From Epithemia pelagica (taxonomy: Eukaryota > Bacillariophyta > Bacillariophyceae > Surirellales > Surirellaceae): 64,000 nucleotides of DNA. Position numbers and translations under genes: made by a program. How positions within the stretch are numbered: position 1 is the stretch's first letter; each line of letters begins with the position of its first letter. Shown here piece after piece: positions 39,510 to 50,041 of this stretch. The DNA lies in contig OX337233.1 of the NCBI GenBank assembly GCA_946965045.2, positions 2,604,001 through 2,668,000 of the forward strand. The letters are read 5' to 3'. The notes beneath the pieces are model-generated. The model was not told the origin of the DNA. It saw only the letters and a program-made list of their open reading frames with translations, and searched no databases.

Positions 39510-40790
39510 CTACAATGGCTCTCTTAACAACGCACGTCGTTCTTGTGGTGTCAATTCATAGGCCACGGTCCAATGTGCGTAGTAGAGAGCTCCAATATCG
39601 TATACGGCATGACAAATCATGGGTATCGCTAGATTTTGGTCCGTCCACAGGTACAAAAAGCCAAAATACAAGGAGGCCAAGGTTGCCAAAAAGGCATAGA
39701 GGGGTGTCACGGCATGCAAGGCTCCAAACAAGACACTGGAAGAAAGAACGGCAATCCAGGCTACATTTCCCACTGCCAAATTGTCCAATGAAGATCCACT
39801 GCCAGCTAGAAACTGTGTTAATTGAGTTTGCAAAAAGCCTCGAAACAACCATTCTTCTCCGACACCTGCCGCAATTCCCAAGGCAATTGCGACAACCAAT
39901 CCAGTGAGAGGCAAGAACTGTGCTCCGAGCAAACTCAAGACACTTCGTTGGGTTGCTTTGGTCACCATTTGTAGGGCTGGCACCGAATCTTCCACCAAAT
40001 CCAGTACAAAGGCCCAAAACGCCAAGGGGACAACAGCGAGTACACCCAACTGCCAGCTATCCATCGTCCACAAGGAAAAGTTTTCTCCCAAACCCAAGAA
40101 GCCAGGAGCCTTGCTCACCCAAATAGTCAAGGCCATGGCTAGAAAGATTACAGTCGACTGTCCACCGACCAGGGCAACCACTGTGTTCCAATCAAACTCC
40201 TCTTCGGAATCAGTGTATGAAGGATCCTCCTTGGAGCTTGAAAACGCAATCAATGGAGACGGATCTTCCACGTCGTTATCAGACCCAGATGCTCTCAGAG
40301 TGCTACGTCCACCAATGGGGCGAGTCACACCAAAGGAGTCGTTCGAGTGGGATGGGCCAAGGTTCATAGGTGAAGAGCTAGGTTGAAAGCGAGCGCCATG
40401 CTTGTTTCCCGAAGGAGCTTGATGATATGGTAGATGTGCTTGTAATGAAAAATACCTCTGTGGTGTCACGGAAGAAGAGAATGTTGATCTCCAAGAGGCG
40501 AGTCTGGTGTTTCTGTCACCGAGGGGAGGCAAGAAAGATGTGGAGAAATGATTGTATGGAGCACATGAATACCAATGGTTTACAGTTGGAGGGAATCCTC
40601 CCAAACTTGCACCGAAACCACAATGAGTTATGCCTTGTCTCGAATAACGAAATGTCATTGGATTCAATGACAAGCCATCCACATGTAGAAGTGGACCACC
40701 ACTGCTGGAATGATGCCAAGCGCCGTCAACCAACAACAGAAACAGGCAGAACGAGCCAGTTCCTGCTTTGGATGCCCCTCTAGGAATCAT
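39510..40790 (-). CDS. CPBP-family (CAAX-type) intramembrane protease
   Basis: 426 aa, single exon. The C-terminal half is a multi-span membrane domain with the three family motifs: GEEWLFRGFLQ (EExxxR), FGALH (FxxxH) and HAVYD (HxxxD), the metal-binding/catalytic residues of CPBP (ABI) glutamic proteases. The N-terminus (from MIPRGASKAGTGSFCLFLLL) is hydrophobic and looks like a signal peptide, followed by ~170 disordered Ser/Pro-rich residues, as in organelle-targeted proteins. Plant homologues occur in the plastid envelope. Divergent from the plastid signal peptidase over 381 bp. ATG 40790 is used; the longer frame begins with TTG. Confidence 0.88.
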   Translation of the reverse strand: MIPRGASKAGTGSFCLFLLLVDGAWHHSSSGGPLLHVDGLSLNPMTFRYSRQGITHCGFGASLGGFPPTVNHWYSCAPYNHFSTSFLPPLGDRNTRLASWRSTFSSSVTPQRYFSLQAHLPYHQAPSGNKHGARFQPSSSPMNLGPSHSNDSFGVTRPIGGRSTLRASGSDNDVEDPSPLIAFSSSKEDPSYTDSEEEFDWNTVVALVGGQSTVIFLAMALTIWVSKAPGFLGLGENFSLWTMDSWQLGVLAVVPLAFWAFVLDLVEDSVPALQMVTKATQRSVLSLLGAQFLPLTGLVVAIALGIAAGVGEEWLFRGFLQTQLTQFLAGSGSSLDNLAVGNVAWIAVLSSSVLFGALHAVTPLYAFLATLASLYFGFLYLWTDQNLAIPMICHAVYDIGALYYAHWTVAYELTPQERRALLREPL

Positions 40791-41171
40791 GGTGACGAGG
40801 ATCAAACGACACAATGGTACTTTTCAAGTCGGGGTCTGGGACAGGATTCTCTGGTGAAAAGACTGTTGAATGGTTAATGTTCCATTCTCTCATTCTCTCA
40901 ATGCAGAATTGGGTTCATTCTGCGTTCGGTTGATGGCTGATGGCTGATGGTGGGGGGGAGCGAAAGATGTGGAAGGAGTCGCGCGTATCACTCTCGAGCG
41001 TGTGCCGGCCGACTCCCCAAACAGCCATGAACGACGGGCGGGATGACGTGTGACCTTCTGCTTGACGTTCCAAGATGCCAATTGACATTGACATGTGGTG
41101 AAGACAAAGCAAGAAGCTATGTGATCATAGAAAAAATCTTTAGGCACACTTTGGCATGAAGAGCAAGATCA
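40791..41171. promoter_or_regulatory. Shared promoter region of two membrane-protease genes
   Basis: A 381-bp interval between divergent starts of the CPBP protease (minus) and plastid signal peptidase (plus). Contains GATGGCTGATGGCTGATGG at 40930-40950 (direct repeat) and CTCTCATTCTCTCA at about 40886. No defined transcription-factor site can be claimed. Confidence 0.35.
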
Positions 41172-42152
41172 ATGCCTCGTGTCAAGACAATGAAAGGGAG
41201 GGGGTATCACGATTCTTGTGAGCGAAGCTCTCAGAGTCTCCAAAGACATCTTCCACTCAAGGAGCAAACAACCGCAAGATGTTGCACAGATAGGAGTCTG
41301 TCACGGTGTCATCCTGGATTGTGGTTGGTGATGTGTATGCTGTTGTTGGTCAGCTCAACATCATTCGTGTCCGCCTTTGCTCCACAAAATCCAACATATC
41401 AACAACAATTTCAAAAAAGACTTGGTTCTCCAATCGCAAGATCACAATCTACTTACTTTTTTGCCTCACAAACTGCCCTCCGTGCTTCGGATGAAGGCAA
41501 TGAGGACCTGCCTCTTTCTTCGGATGGAAACAGTGGAGGAAACAACAACGAAAATGGCGGTGCATTCGGTTGGCTCAAGAACTGGTATGATTCGGAAGAG
41601 GGAAAAGAGGATATTAAAACATACTTTATCAGTTTGTTTGTGGCGCTCGCGGTACGATTCACCATTATCGAACCTCGGTTCATTCCCAGCCTTTCCATGT
41701 ATCCAACCTTTGAAGTGGGCGATCAGTTGGCCGTCGAGAAGGTGACCAAAAGACTCAAGCCTTTTTATCGCAATGAAGTTGTTGTATTTCGACCTCCGCA
41801 AGCCTTTAACGACTTTTTGGCCAATGAGTTTGGGCCAGACAATAAGAGCAATCTCAATCGCGAAGCTCTCATTAAGCGGATTGTTGCCATTCCGGGCGAT
41901 GTTGTGGAAATTAATAATGGTAAACTTTTTATCAATGGCGAACAACAAGAAGAGCCCTTTACCAATGAAGATGCCATGTATCAATTTGGACCCGTCACGG
42001 TCCCTCCGGAAACAGTTCTGGTGCTGGGTGACAATCGCAACCATAGTTTGGATGGACATATCTGGGGCTTTTTGCCACAGAAAAATGTGATTGGAAGAGC
42101 TGTCTTTGTCTATTGGCCACCATGGCGAGTCGGAAATTCGGGTATGTACTAA
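41172..42152 (+). CDS. Plastid type I signal peptidase (thylakoidal processing peptidase, Plsp1-like)
   Basis: Cleaves signal sequences of proteins imported to or inserted in the thylakoid. 326 aa, single exon. A long N-region is followed by a hydrophobic stretch and FVSA|FAP at about residue 68, a textbook diatom plastid site. One membrane span (about TYFISLFVALAVRFTIIEP) precedes the catalytic Ser in PSLSMYPTF. The general-base Lys is in ALIKRIVAIPGD, and box E is GDNRNHSLDGHIWG. The Ser/Lys dyad is complete. The start may be downstream (M7 at 41190), since ~50 residues before the hydrophobic core is long. Confidence 0.93.
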   Translation: MPRVKTMKGRGYHDSCERSSQSLQRHLPLKEQTTARCCTDRSLSRCHPGLWLVMCMLLLVSSTSFVSAFAPQNPTYQQQFQKRLGSPIARSQSTYFFASQTALRASDEGNEDLPLSSDGNSGGNNNENGGAFGWLKNWYDSEEGKEDIKTYFISLFVALAVRFTIIEPRFIPSLSMYPTFEVGDQLAVEKVTKRLKPFYRNEVVVFRPPQAFNDFLANEFGPDNKSNLNREALIKRIVAIPGDVVEINNGKLFINGEQQEEPFTNEDAMYQFGPVTVPPETVLVLGDNRNHSLDGHIWGFLPQKNVIGRAVFVYWPPWRVGNSGMY

Positions 42153-42773
42153 ATTAGAATTGTTCCTACAAGTAGAACATTGATACAGACTGTAGTAGAC
42201 GGGACTTTTGTTCGGTTTTGCGTACGCGGACACAAAACAGATGCAAGACCTCATTGAATACTCGCATCGACCTTGTGTCAACCTTCTACGTAGGTGCCCA
42301 AAAGTTCCTCCTTTTGAAGAAGAACAGTCTGATATTACCAACTTCAGTCAAAGCAAATCTGTTGCGATAACTCTCCGACCTTCTCGGGGATGAATCTTTC
42401 TTGTAAACACTACGAATAGAAGCCATACATGGTCATTGTCCACATTGATCGAAACTGAGGACAAAAGGAAAAAACCTCCGTTACCAGTATTATACCTCTA
42501 AGAAAGAATGACTCCGCCCCTAAATCTCAAAAGTCGCTGACAAGAAGTGCTCAATCCTACAAAGAGAACGAAAGATATCCTGCTAACACTATAACGATTT
42601 AATAATTGAATTACCACGAGCCACATTTGTTCTTGAGTAATACTACCAGTAGAAAGAATTCGGACAATCAACATCAACGGTCCCCCCAGCGACCATCCTT
42701 CCACCCTCCTGGAGCACATCGAGTTATAACCGCCATTCCTCCTTCGACTGCTCCCATCCCATTCCAAACAGGC
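42153..42773. other. Intergenic, convergent gene ends
   Basis: Between the 3' ends of the signal peptidase and PRL phosphatase genes. Nothing recognised. Confidence 0.4.
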
Positions 42774-43496
42774 TCACATAATAGAGCACTTGCAGCCGGA
42801 ATCGGGGATCGCAGCGTAGCTCTTGTACATTTTCTTGTATCCACTCAGGTACATGAGCTGCTTTTCGTTAATGGCCCCTCGGCGCTTGGACTGCAAAAAG
42901 GAGACTGCTTCGACAGGGTCCATTCCGGCAAATTCCACAAGGGCAATCGCCACCATGACCGGGGCTCGGCCCAGGCCAGCCACACAATGAACCGCAATGC
43001 AGGGTCCATTGTTGGAGAGTGGACAGGAGGAGCGGCCCGAAAAGAACGTTTCCTCCACAAGCTTGAGCCAGGAATAAATAAGTTCTTTCTCCGGAGACGT
43101 GCCATCCTTGTATTCCATCTCGTGCAAGTTAATACCTGCCGCGGAGAATTCGGAACCGTACATGTAGGTAGGCTCACAGACGCGCACGACTTCCGAGACA
43201 TTATGTTTCTTCATTTCTTGAATATAAAAGGGTAAACTGGATTGAGTGGGAGCATCCATGATCAAAAATCTCATGGGGAACTTCTCCACTAGCGTCGGCT
43301 TGGTGCCAATGGTTTGCTTGAGGCCCGGAGGAGTCGCGGACTTGGCGAGACTCGTACCGCGGTGAAAACTTCCATTGTCAATCATGGGGGCCCCGTTCGT
43401 GCTGCGCGAGGAAGCACTAGCCACCCGCGTAATGCTGTTGCGGCTATTGTTCCTCACCAGGGGTTGTTCTTGACGGAGAGCTGAATTGTAGGTCAT
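42774..43496 (-). CDS. PRL-type (PTP4A) prenylated protein tyrosine phosphatase
   Basis: 240 aa, single exon. The phosphatase loop is HCVAGLGRAPV, identical in form to animal PRLs (Ala after Arg, which slows catalysis). The general acid lies in MEYKDGTSP. The C-terminus is GCKCSIM, a CaaX farnesylation box (CSIM), so it should be membrane-bound through a lipid. The domain starts near FPMRFLIMDAPT at about residue 73; the preceding ~72 Ser/Arg-rich residues are an extension not present in animal PRLs. Signalling at endosome or plasma membrane is the known family role; PRLs also bind CNNM magnesium transporters. Confidence 0.92.
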   Translation of the reverse strand: MTYNSALRQEQPLVRNNSRNSITRVASASSRSTNGAPMIDNGSFHRGTSLAKSATPPGLKQTIGTKPTLVEKFPMRFLIMDAPTQSSLPFYIQEMKKHNVSEVVRVCEPTYMYGSEFSAAGINLHEMEYKDGTSPEKELIYSWLKLVEETFFSGRSSCPLSNNGPCIAVHCVAGLGRAPVMVAIALVEFAGMDPVEAVSFLQSKRRGAINEKQLMYLSGYKKMYKSYAAIPDSGCKCSIM

Positions 43497-45033
43497 CTTG
43501 CGAATCCACTAGAAGCACTTGAAAGTACTACTTGCGCGAGCTCTTGGGGAACGGTGTTGTTGAAAAGAATTATGATAAGGCACTTTGCTGTACCTGCGCA
43601 AAACAGAGATCTCTTGCTCCTCTGCTGCGTCTCTTGATGCTGAAGGACCCTTAATCAGGCTTGTCTCGGCTCCCCGCGCATACAGACAGTCGGCCGAGTT
43701 GGGTGTGCAGTCGCCCAATAATGGCGGGCGCCAAGGAAGCTCCTAAAAGATTCTTTATGGTTGTTATTGTTTTGCTGAACGAGCAGCAGAACAACAGCTT
43801 GGATATGCTGGAGTGAATAGCTGGAAACGCGAACGGCACACGAATGGTGTGTGTCAACGGTGAGCAGCAGTTACGGCACGAGAACGTCCAAATGACAGCC
43901 TCGAGCTCGTTGAAAGGTTGATTGAAATAGACTCGAAACAAGCAATCGCCAGTTCAATGTCCAAACGCAAATGTGTTGTTGAGCGTAAAGAAGCAACAAC
44001 AACAAACAAAGATTTTATGGATCAATTGGACAGCAAAGGAGATGAAGGTTCTCGATTCTTGGACAGTTCTATGCCGTGTGTGTGGTTGGCCAGCACCAAA
44101 AGCGAAATCAGGCACCACTGCGGGAACTTGAACAGACTGGGTCTGACGATGGAGAGTGTGGGGTGTGGCGCGGACAAACCACAGCACAAAAACCGTACCG
44201 CAGCCGCCAGGTGCTTTTGCACAGAGACAGAGACGTGGCACGTGGCCCCGTCTCGCCCAAAACCACAAGTGCATCAGACGTACTACCTAGCGTGTATTAC
44301 ATGGTTTGGTCCTCCTCGTAGAGTGGGTCGTCCTCCACAGCGGGTTCTATTCGTACCTTATTCGTGGTCTGATTGGCCAATCGTAAAACTCCAAACGTGC
44401 GTGTCCGATGACTGCGTCTTAAATTTCAGAACGCTGGGATTGGATGGGGGGCGGTTGGACGTTTGCTTCTTGCGGGAATGCGGCATTCGTTTTGGCGGGA
44501 CAAAAATGTCCGTCCGTCCGCCCGTACACGCAGCTCCTCGTGTTATCGCGCGTGGGGGACACCAAAAATTTCCGCTGGGTCGCCGTTCATGGAGTGGCCT
44601 CGATAAGGGCTATAGTCAATTACTTTCTATGGGGCAATACATCAGGCGCATTATATAACTGTGTATAAAATACTTCAGATATGTAGATGAATCATAAGTT
44701 GGTGCTTCTCGTCCTCAAGCCAGCTCGCTCAAAGTCGGGTGAGCGGTCGACAAAATCGCTGGCGGTGACAACAAGCAACGGAACTCGAGGAGAGACAACA
44801 ATCGTTGTTTGGCGTTGTCCTTGTTCTCCCCACCATGGAAACGGAGTGTTGCGGAGAGATTAGAAGAAGATAACCATTGGCCTCTTGCGATACACTCTCT
44901 TGTCCCAATTTGCACATAGTATTGACGGAAGGACTCTGTGTGTGTCAACCTTTTGATAAACCAGGTCTCATTCGGTTCTTGTCGAACGCATTGAACAAGA
45001 GCAATAACAACAACAATCGACAGATTCTCAACA
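43497..45033. other. Intergenic, 1.5 kb
   Basis: Between the divergent PRL and rhomboid genes. A 246-codon plus frame (43918-44658) is open but shows no domain, contains unlike composition along its length and is overlapped by several antisense frames, so it is not called as a gene. Otherwise no signal recognised. Confidence 0.4.
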
Positions 45034-46815
45034 ATGAAAATGATTGAGCGGACACCTCTCAATCCAGACAACAGTGGATCAAGACGTCGCGATCCGACTG
45101 GACAAAACAGTAGTAGGGGACAATCCAAAGACCCACTCAAGACGTATGCACCACCTCATGTCACGGCCAGCAATGCGTTCTCTTCGGATGAGGAAGACGC
45201 TGCCTTTTCGAACCAAAGTCGGAGAAATAATAATAATGATCCAGAGGCAGCGCAACGACGTCCACAACAACAAAGTCGTCCGACAATATCGCCCCGAGGG
45301 TCGGCCGTGGACAGTCCCAAAGGAAGCACGGGCACTCCAGGGGTGGATCGGCCACCGGAAAAGGTTGTTTTCCCCAGAAAAAGAGATAGCTCGTCTGTAG
45401 CAAATGCGAATTCCTTTGCGCAAGGAAGTATTTCCGAATATCGCCGTCGGAGGGATGACGATGACTCGACGCTCGACGACAGTGTCACGATAGATTCCTA
45501 TCTCAAAGACAAGGCAGCAAAGCAACAACAACAACAAATGATGAGAGATAACAGACGTCATGGCAGAAACCGAGGTGCTAAGTCTTCCGGCGGCATAATG
45601 GGCTCGCTGACGGGCGATGAAGAAACGGAGGATGGCAATGGCACACAGGTATCGGTCTACCACCTGGCTCATGAGGATGTACGAAAGCCTTCTCCCGAAC
45701 ATCGGAAAAAACTAAACGAATGGTACAAACGGAACTCGAGATCAGCAGAAGATGTGGAGTATGCAAGAGGAGGAGGACATCATGCCATGTCCCCCAAGTC
45801 CGATCGGCGGCGTGGACGAGGCGGTGGCATCATATCATCGATATTTGGGAGCTCCCATGACACCACCGATGACTCGCACACCATGCATGGCGACGATCAA
45901 GCAGGAGGAGTCTTTCGTGTAGAATCGGCCGAATATTCTCCGGAAGCGGCAGCTTCCAGTAGCTTTTTCCTCGAACCGGGATCGACCGACGAAGACTATC
46001 TCAAGACCAAGCAAGAAACAGCCTATATGAGCATTGGCTTGACTGCGATACAACTGCTGGTTCTCTGTTTGCAGCTCGCCATGTGCGGCATTGCCAATTT
46101 GGATATCAATCCCTTTGTCGGACCGTACCCGGATGCGTTCTCGGAATGGGGTGGAAAGAACGCCTATCTCATGATTGAAAAGGATCAGTGGTTCCGACTG
46201 GTATCGCCGTCTCTTTTGCATGTTGGGATTCTTCATTTGTTGGCCAATGCATTTTGCCAATTAGAGCCCATTGCTCTCTTTGAGCGCGAATGGGGTTCTC
46301 TCCGATGGCTAATTCTGTATCTACTCAGTGCTGTCGGCTGCATGTCCCTTTCGAGTTTAGTGGACCCCGACACGGTTGCCGTGGGGAGTTCTGGATCTTT
46401 GATGGGCCTCTTCTCTGCTAAATTGGCACAAGTTATGAGCCACACAATCTTTGAAGTAAACAAGTCCAACCAAGACGATATGATTCGCCTGGATCAACTG
46501 AGTTCCGTCATTTGCGGGTTGACTTTAGTATCCCTCTTGTCCTTTTTTACCTACATCGATTGGTCCGGTCACATGGGAGGCCTGGTGGTTGGATTTTTTG
46601 GAGGAATGCTTTTCTTTTGCAACCCCATTCGAAGTTGTTGCTGGAAGATCCTGTGGGCCTTGATGGGTTTGCTTGGACTGGTTGGCTCGTTGGGCTACGT
46701 CTTTTACTCACTCTTATACTTGGCAGAACCTGCCGATGAAGAGTTGGCCAATGCCTGTGAATACTTTCGATATTTCTTCCCCGAAGACTACGAATGTGGT
46801 TGTTTGTGGAAGTAA
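45034..46815 (+). CDS. Rhomboid-family intramembrane serine protease
   Basis: 593 aa, single exon. Residues 1-~325 are hydrophilic and low complexity (Arg, Ser, Asp, Gln runs). Then a six-span membrane core: YMSIGLTAIQLLVLCLQLAM, LHVGILHLLANAFCQ, the catalytic serine motif GSSGSLMG, and GHMGGLVVGFFGGMLFF with the catalytic histidine. The Ser-His dyad is complete, so it is probably an active protease, not an iRhom. A Cys-containing C-terminal tail (ANACEYFRYFFPEDYECGCL) follows the last span. Localisation unclear; the long cytosolic N-terminus resembles plant and animal secretory-pathway rhomboids. Confidence 0.92.
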   Translation: MKMIERTPLNPDNSGSRRRDPTGQNSSRGQSKDPLKTYAPPHVTASNAFSSDEEDAAFSNQSRRNNNNDPEAAQRRPQQQSRPTISPRGSAVDSPKGSTGTPGVDRPPEKVVFPRKRDSSSVANANSFAQGSISEYRRRRDDDDSTLDDSVTIDSYLKDKAAKQQQQQMMRDNRRHGRNRGAKSSGGIMGSLTGDEETEDGNGTQVSVYHLAHEDVRKPSPEHRKKLNEWYKRNSRSAEDVEYARGGGHHAMSPKSDRRRGRGGGIISSIFGSSHDTTDDSHTMHGDDQAGGVFRVESAEYSPEAAASSSFFLEPGSTDEDYLKTKQETAYMSIGLTAIQLLVLCLQLAMCGIANLDINPFVGPYPDAFSEWGGKNAYLMIEKDQWFRLVSPSLLHVGILHLLANAFCQLEPIALFEREWGSLRWLILYLLSAVGCMSLSSLVDPDTVAVGSSGSLMGLFSAKLAQVMSHTIFEVNKSNQDDMIRLDQLSSVICGLTLVSLLSFFTYIDWSGHMGGLVVGFFGGMLFFCNPIRSCCWKILWALMGLLGLVGSLGYVFYSLLYLAEPADEELANACEYFRYFFPEDYECGCLWK

Positions 46816-47299
46816 AAAGTTCATCACAAACACACTCCTTCCGGCATTGGGCAGACGCACCTATGACAATCCTTCTCTTTTCCCCGTATGCGCGCCGAAA
46901 ACCAAACAAACAATATTATGATGACATCTTGTTCAATTTCACCATCATTTTTATGACGAATTATTATTATAATAAATAAACTTGTAGTGCTGTATGGCAA
47001 AAGGATTGTTCAAGTATAGCTATTCGTAGATGTAGTTTAGAACAAAAGAGAAAAGGTGGTGCTCCATCCTCCGTCGTACCCAACAACAACCCCAATTTGT
47101 GCGGAAGGGTTTCCCAACGCACCCACCTACACAACAATGAAGAGAAATAAAGAACATTGACACACGCGAAAAGTTCGTCCACATTCGGGTCAAAAAGGAT
47201 ATTCTGCTTCGAATTACACATACCCGTGACCCCCCAGAGAAAAAATACAAGCAACGAGACAAATAATACAGTGAAATATTTGGAACATGCGGATACGCA
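46816..47299. other. Intergenic, convergent gene ends
   Basis: AT-rich 3' regions of the rhomboid and RING genes, with a TTATTATTATAATAAATAAA stretch at about 46960. Nothing else recognised. Confidence 0.4.
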
Positions 47300-48745
47300 T
47301 CAAACCGATTCCAGGTCGTTGCGAGAAGCTCCTCCATCACCGCCTTCCATGTCCGACAACTCGTCGTCACCTGGGGTATTTCGTTTGGTTCTCCTTTCCG
47401 CGGAGCTTTCGACTTGTTGTGGATCAGTCGTCGAAGACCTGCGGCTTTTCACTTGTCGTTTCAGTCTCCGTTGATTTTGACGGTTTGCTCGGACTTGCTT
47501 GTAGACATCGTCTTCGTCAAAGAATGGAACCCGACAACAGGGACACTCGACTGTTGCTGGCCGTGACAGCCAATCGAGAAGGCATTCTTTATGAAACATG
47601 TGACTGCATTTCGTCGATGCATAGATCTCTACGTTTGTTGCCACTCTCACAGATGAATCATCGCCTTCTCCATCAGCGAAAAGACTCGATAGGCAAATTG
47701 GACACACTTGTGATTCAGCAGAAGAGCAACTTTCTGAATCTCGTTCACCACTGCTACTGATTTCCTTGTCTTGTTTGTCCTCATGTAAGGGGAGACTTTT
47801 TTTCATCCCAGATGGAGATCTCTGGTTCTCAATATCGCTTTCCACAGGGTTACCCTCCTGCCTCCCGAGTTCATCGTCTGATGCTCTCTGCGGGGAGCTT
47901 TTCCGTTTCTTCTTTTTCTGATCCAGCACATTCTTTTCTCCAAAGCACAAAGCTTTTGTACTTCTAGTGTCACTGTCAGAGTCAGATGACCTAGAATTTT
48001 CACCTTCCTTGTTCTTGCTGTCTGACGTATCGGGTGTGTCGGGATACTGACTGGCAAACATGGCGATGACAGTAGATAAGGAAATGGAGAGCTGTGATTC
48101 TTCTGTTCCATCCTCCTTTTTGTCGGAAAGGTTGTTTTCGTGTTTTGGAGTATTTGTTGCGGACGCTGCACTGGAACTGGACAAGGAATCGACGCTCAAG
48201 TTCTCGTTCATAGAGGAATCATCGGTGTTTGACTCTTGGTCAGCGAAGATGACCATGGCACTACTGTCATCCCGTTCCGCATCATGGACATTCATTGCTG
48301 GGTCAGGCAAATCCTTCTTTCCAGATTTGCGTGGTTTCTTTTGAGTGTGCTCTTCAGCTGAGTGCTGGTTTCCTAGACTCAGGAGAACCTGGACAGCATC
48401 CCGACGCTCTTGTCTGGTCATTACCTTGGCTTTGGACATTCGCTCTCTCTGCTCCTGGTCCCGAACACTGCTTTGGATGATCTGTCGGAACATCCATCCC
48501 ATGGGGATATAAAAATAGGAATACCACATGGAAAACTCGGCGTCTTCACGGGGACGTCGAAACAAGTAGACGCGGCCATACTCTGGGTCCGAAGGGCTGT
48601 GCTCAAGAAGCAAACCACGCGATCTCATATGAAAATACGTAAACACCGAAGCGGCGTAGATGAGAGCCAAAAGCATCCATACGGACGAGACGGCGACAAA
48701 TAGGATTGCCAGTACGTTAACAATGTCTCCCGACGAACTGCTCAT
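47300..48745 (-). CDS. Membrane-anchored RING-H2 protein, probable E3 ubiquitin ligase
   Basis: 481 aa, single exon. A membrane span near the N-terminus (VNVLAILFVAVSSVWMLLAL) and a second hydrophobic patch (FSMWYSYFYIPMGWMF) precede a ~240-residue acidic/Ser-rich linker. The RING-H2 finger near the C-terminus has C-P-I-C, then KCSHMFHKEC and CPCC, giving the C3-H2-C3 zinc ligands; the loop between the second and third ligand is longer than usual. A basic Arg/Lys/Gln tail follows. Expected to ubiquitinate membrane or ER substrates. ATG 48745 (MSSSSGDIV) chosen over a TTG-started extension. Confidence 0.88.
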   Translation of the reverse strand: MSSSSGDIVNVLAILFVAVSSVWMLLALIYAASVFTYFHMRSRGLLLEHSPSDPEYGRVYLFRRPREDAEFSMWYSYFYIPMGWMFRQIIQSSVRDQEQRERMSKAKVMTRQERRDAVQVLLSLGNQHSAEEHTQKKPRKSGKKDLPDPAMNVHDAERDDSSAMVIFADQESNTDDSSMNENLSVDSLSSSSAASATNTPKHENNLSDKKEDGTEESQLSISLSTVIAMFASQYPDTPDTSDSKNKEGENSRSSDSDSDTRSTKALCFGEKNVLDQKKKKRKSSPQRASDDELGRQEGNPVESDIENQRSPSGMKKSLPLHEDKQDKEISSSGERDSESCSSAESQVCPICLSSLFADGEGDDSSVRVATNVEIYASTKCSHMFHKECLLDWLSRPATVECPCCRVPFFDEDDVYKQVRANRQNQRRLKRQVKSRRSSTTDPQQVESSAERRTKRNTPGDDELSDMEGGDGGASRNDLESV

Positions 48746-49481
48746 TGCCTTAGTGTTGCTCTGGTTCTTTTCACTTGCAATCAAACAGACGCCTCTCTGA
48801 CATTTCGAAACCACTCTTTCGAAGAAAATGGCATCATGTTAACATACATCAAGTCATGAGCTTTTGTACGGCGAATCCAATATGAATTGGCTTCGTATGA
48901 CAAGTGGAATGTTTGGGCCAGGTTTCGAGAGGCCACAAAACAATGTCTCTGAGAGGGTGGTCGGCAGGCGTTCCGTCTCCATGCATCACTAATCCCCCAA
49001 GGAAAAATCAGAGAAGCCTTCCCATTCAAAAGTACTTTTATATGTATAGTAAATACGGATATCGAAAATACAGTAGCTATTTCCTCGTGGAGCGAAGCCA
49101 AGTCATCTGTTTTAGATATGCCCTACGAACCACACAACAACGCGAGACACTGAATTTTGAATTTTGAATTTACGACCAACAAAGAACAAAGACTCATATC
49201 GCGAAGCCCCGACACCGACCTAATGGGAAGTTCCGAGTTCAGTCGCACTCTCTTTTGCGCAGAACGCAGGTAGGCCTGGTAGCTGGTAGTAGTAGTATTT
49301 GCTTCGCCTCTAGAAGGATTGGCTATGTGGATGGTTGTTCCAGAACTAGTTCTCAATCAATGATCATGGTGGATCAAAACGTTGTAAAGGATGGGATCTA
49401 AAGGCATAGCTTTATCCAGAACAGTGCACTTGATTTTTACAAGCAAGAAATAGTTTCTCATCATCATCGTCATCACATGAT
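48746..49481. other. Intergenic, 0.7 kb
   Basis: Upstream of the RING gene and downstream of the ABM gene (both minus). TTTTGAATT occurs as a short direct repeat at 49154-49171. Nothing else recognised. Confidence 0.4.
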
Positions 49482-50041
49482 TTATTCGAGAGCCTCATTG
49501 TCGGGATACTTCCATCCGTTGGGAGTAGTGGGGAAGAGATTGTCAAATTTGCGGGCATGGCGGGGTTCGGCCATCATATCGGCCACCGTATCACGCCATT
49601 CGGCATAATGGGCCGTTTCCTTGTGTGCCTTGGGGGCACTGTCGGCGTCCGTGTAGACTTCGACCAAAACAAAGGCATTGGGATCGTCCTTATCTTGCAA
49701 GACATCGAAGCGCACCACACCCGGTTCCTGTGCCGAGTTGCGTGCATTTTTCATAGAAGCTTCCTTAAAGGCGTCCTCGGTTCCTGGTTTTGTCTTTATA
49801 AAGACGTGGACTGTGACAACATGCGCAAATATGTAAATGAATTGTGTTTGTATATAGAGTGTGAGACGGTGGAATCGCTTAATTGTAAATGGATTGGTTC
49901 AGGAAGAAAATCTATTCTTCTCGGCCCAGGGTCGATCTTCATGAACAACGAGGAGCATTTTGGTCCAGCAAAATAAATCACCAAAAACGGTTCCTGGATT
50001 GCAAAGTACTTACCACAGTGAAATTTCGTAGCGGTCGACAT
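49482..50041 (-). CDS. ABM (antibiotic biosynthesis monooxygenase)-domain small protein
   Basis: Two exons, 50041-50014 (28 bp) and 49810-49482, 118 aa, with a 203-bp intron (GTG|GTAAGT...TCACAG). The long exon alone lacks the first beta strand; joining gives MSTATKFHCVHVFIKTKPG followed by TEDAFKEASMKNARNS, PGVVRFDVLQD, FVLVEVYTD, HKETAHYAEWR and a closing FDNLFP. This is a full ferredoxin-like ABM/LsrG fold. Family members act as cofactor-free oxygenases, isomerases or stress proteins; the substrate is unknown here. Conserved His/Trp (AHYAEWR) lies at the usual active-site position. The first exon is inferred from splice consensus and frame. Confidence 0.82.

Noticed and set aside
43918-44658. 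246-codon plus-strand frame
   Set aside because: No domain, uneven composition and overlapping antisense frames; no start or splice context that favours coding.
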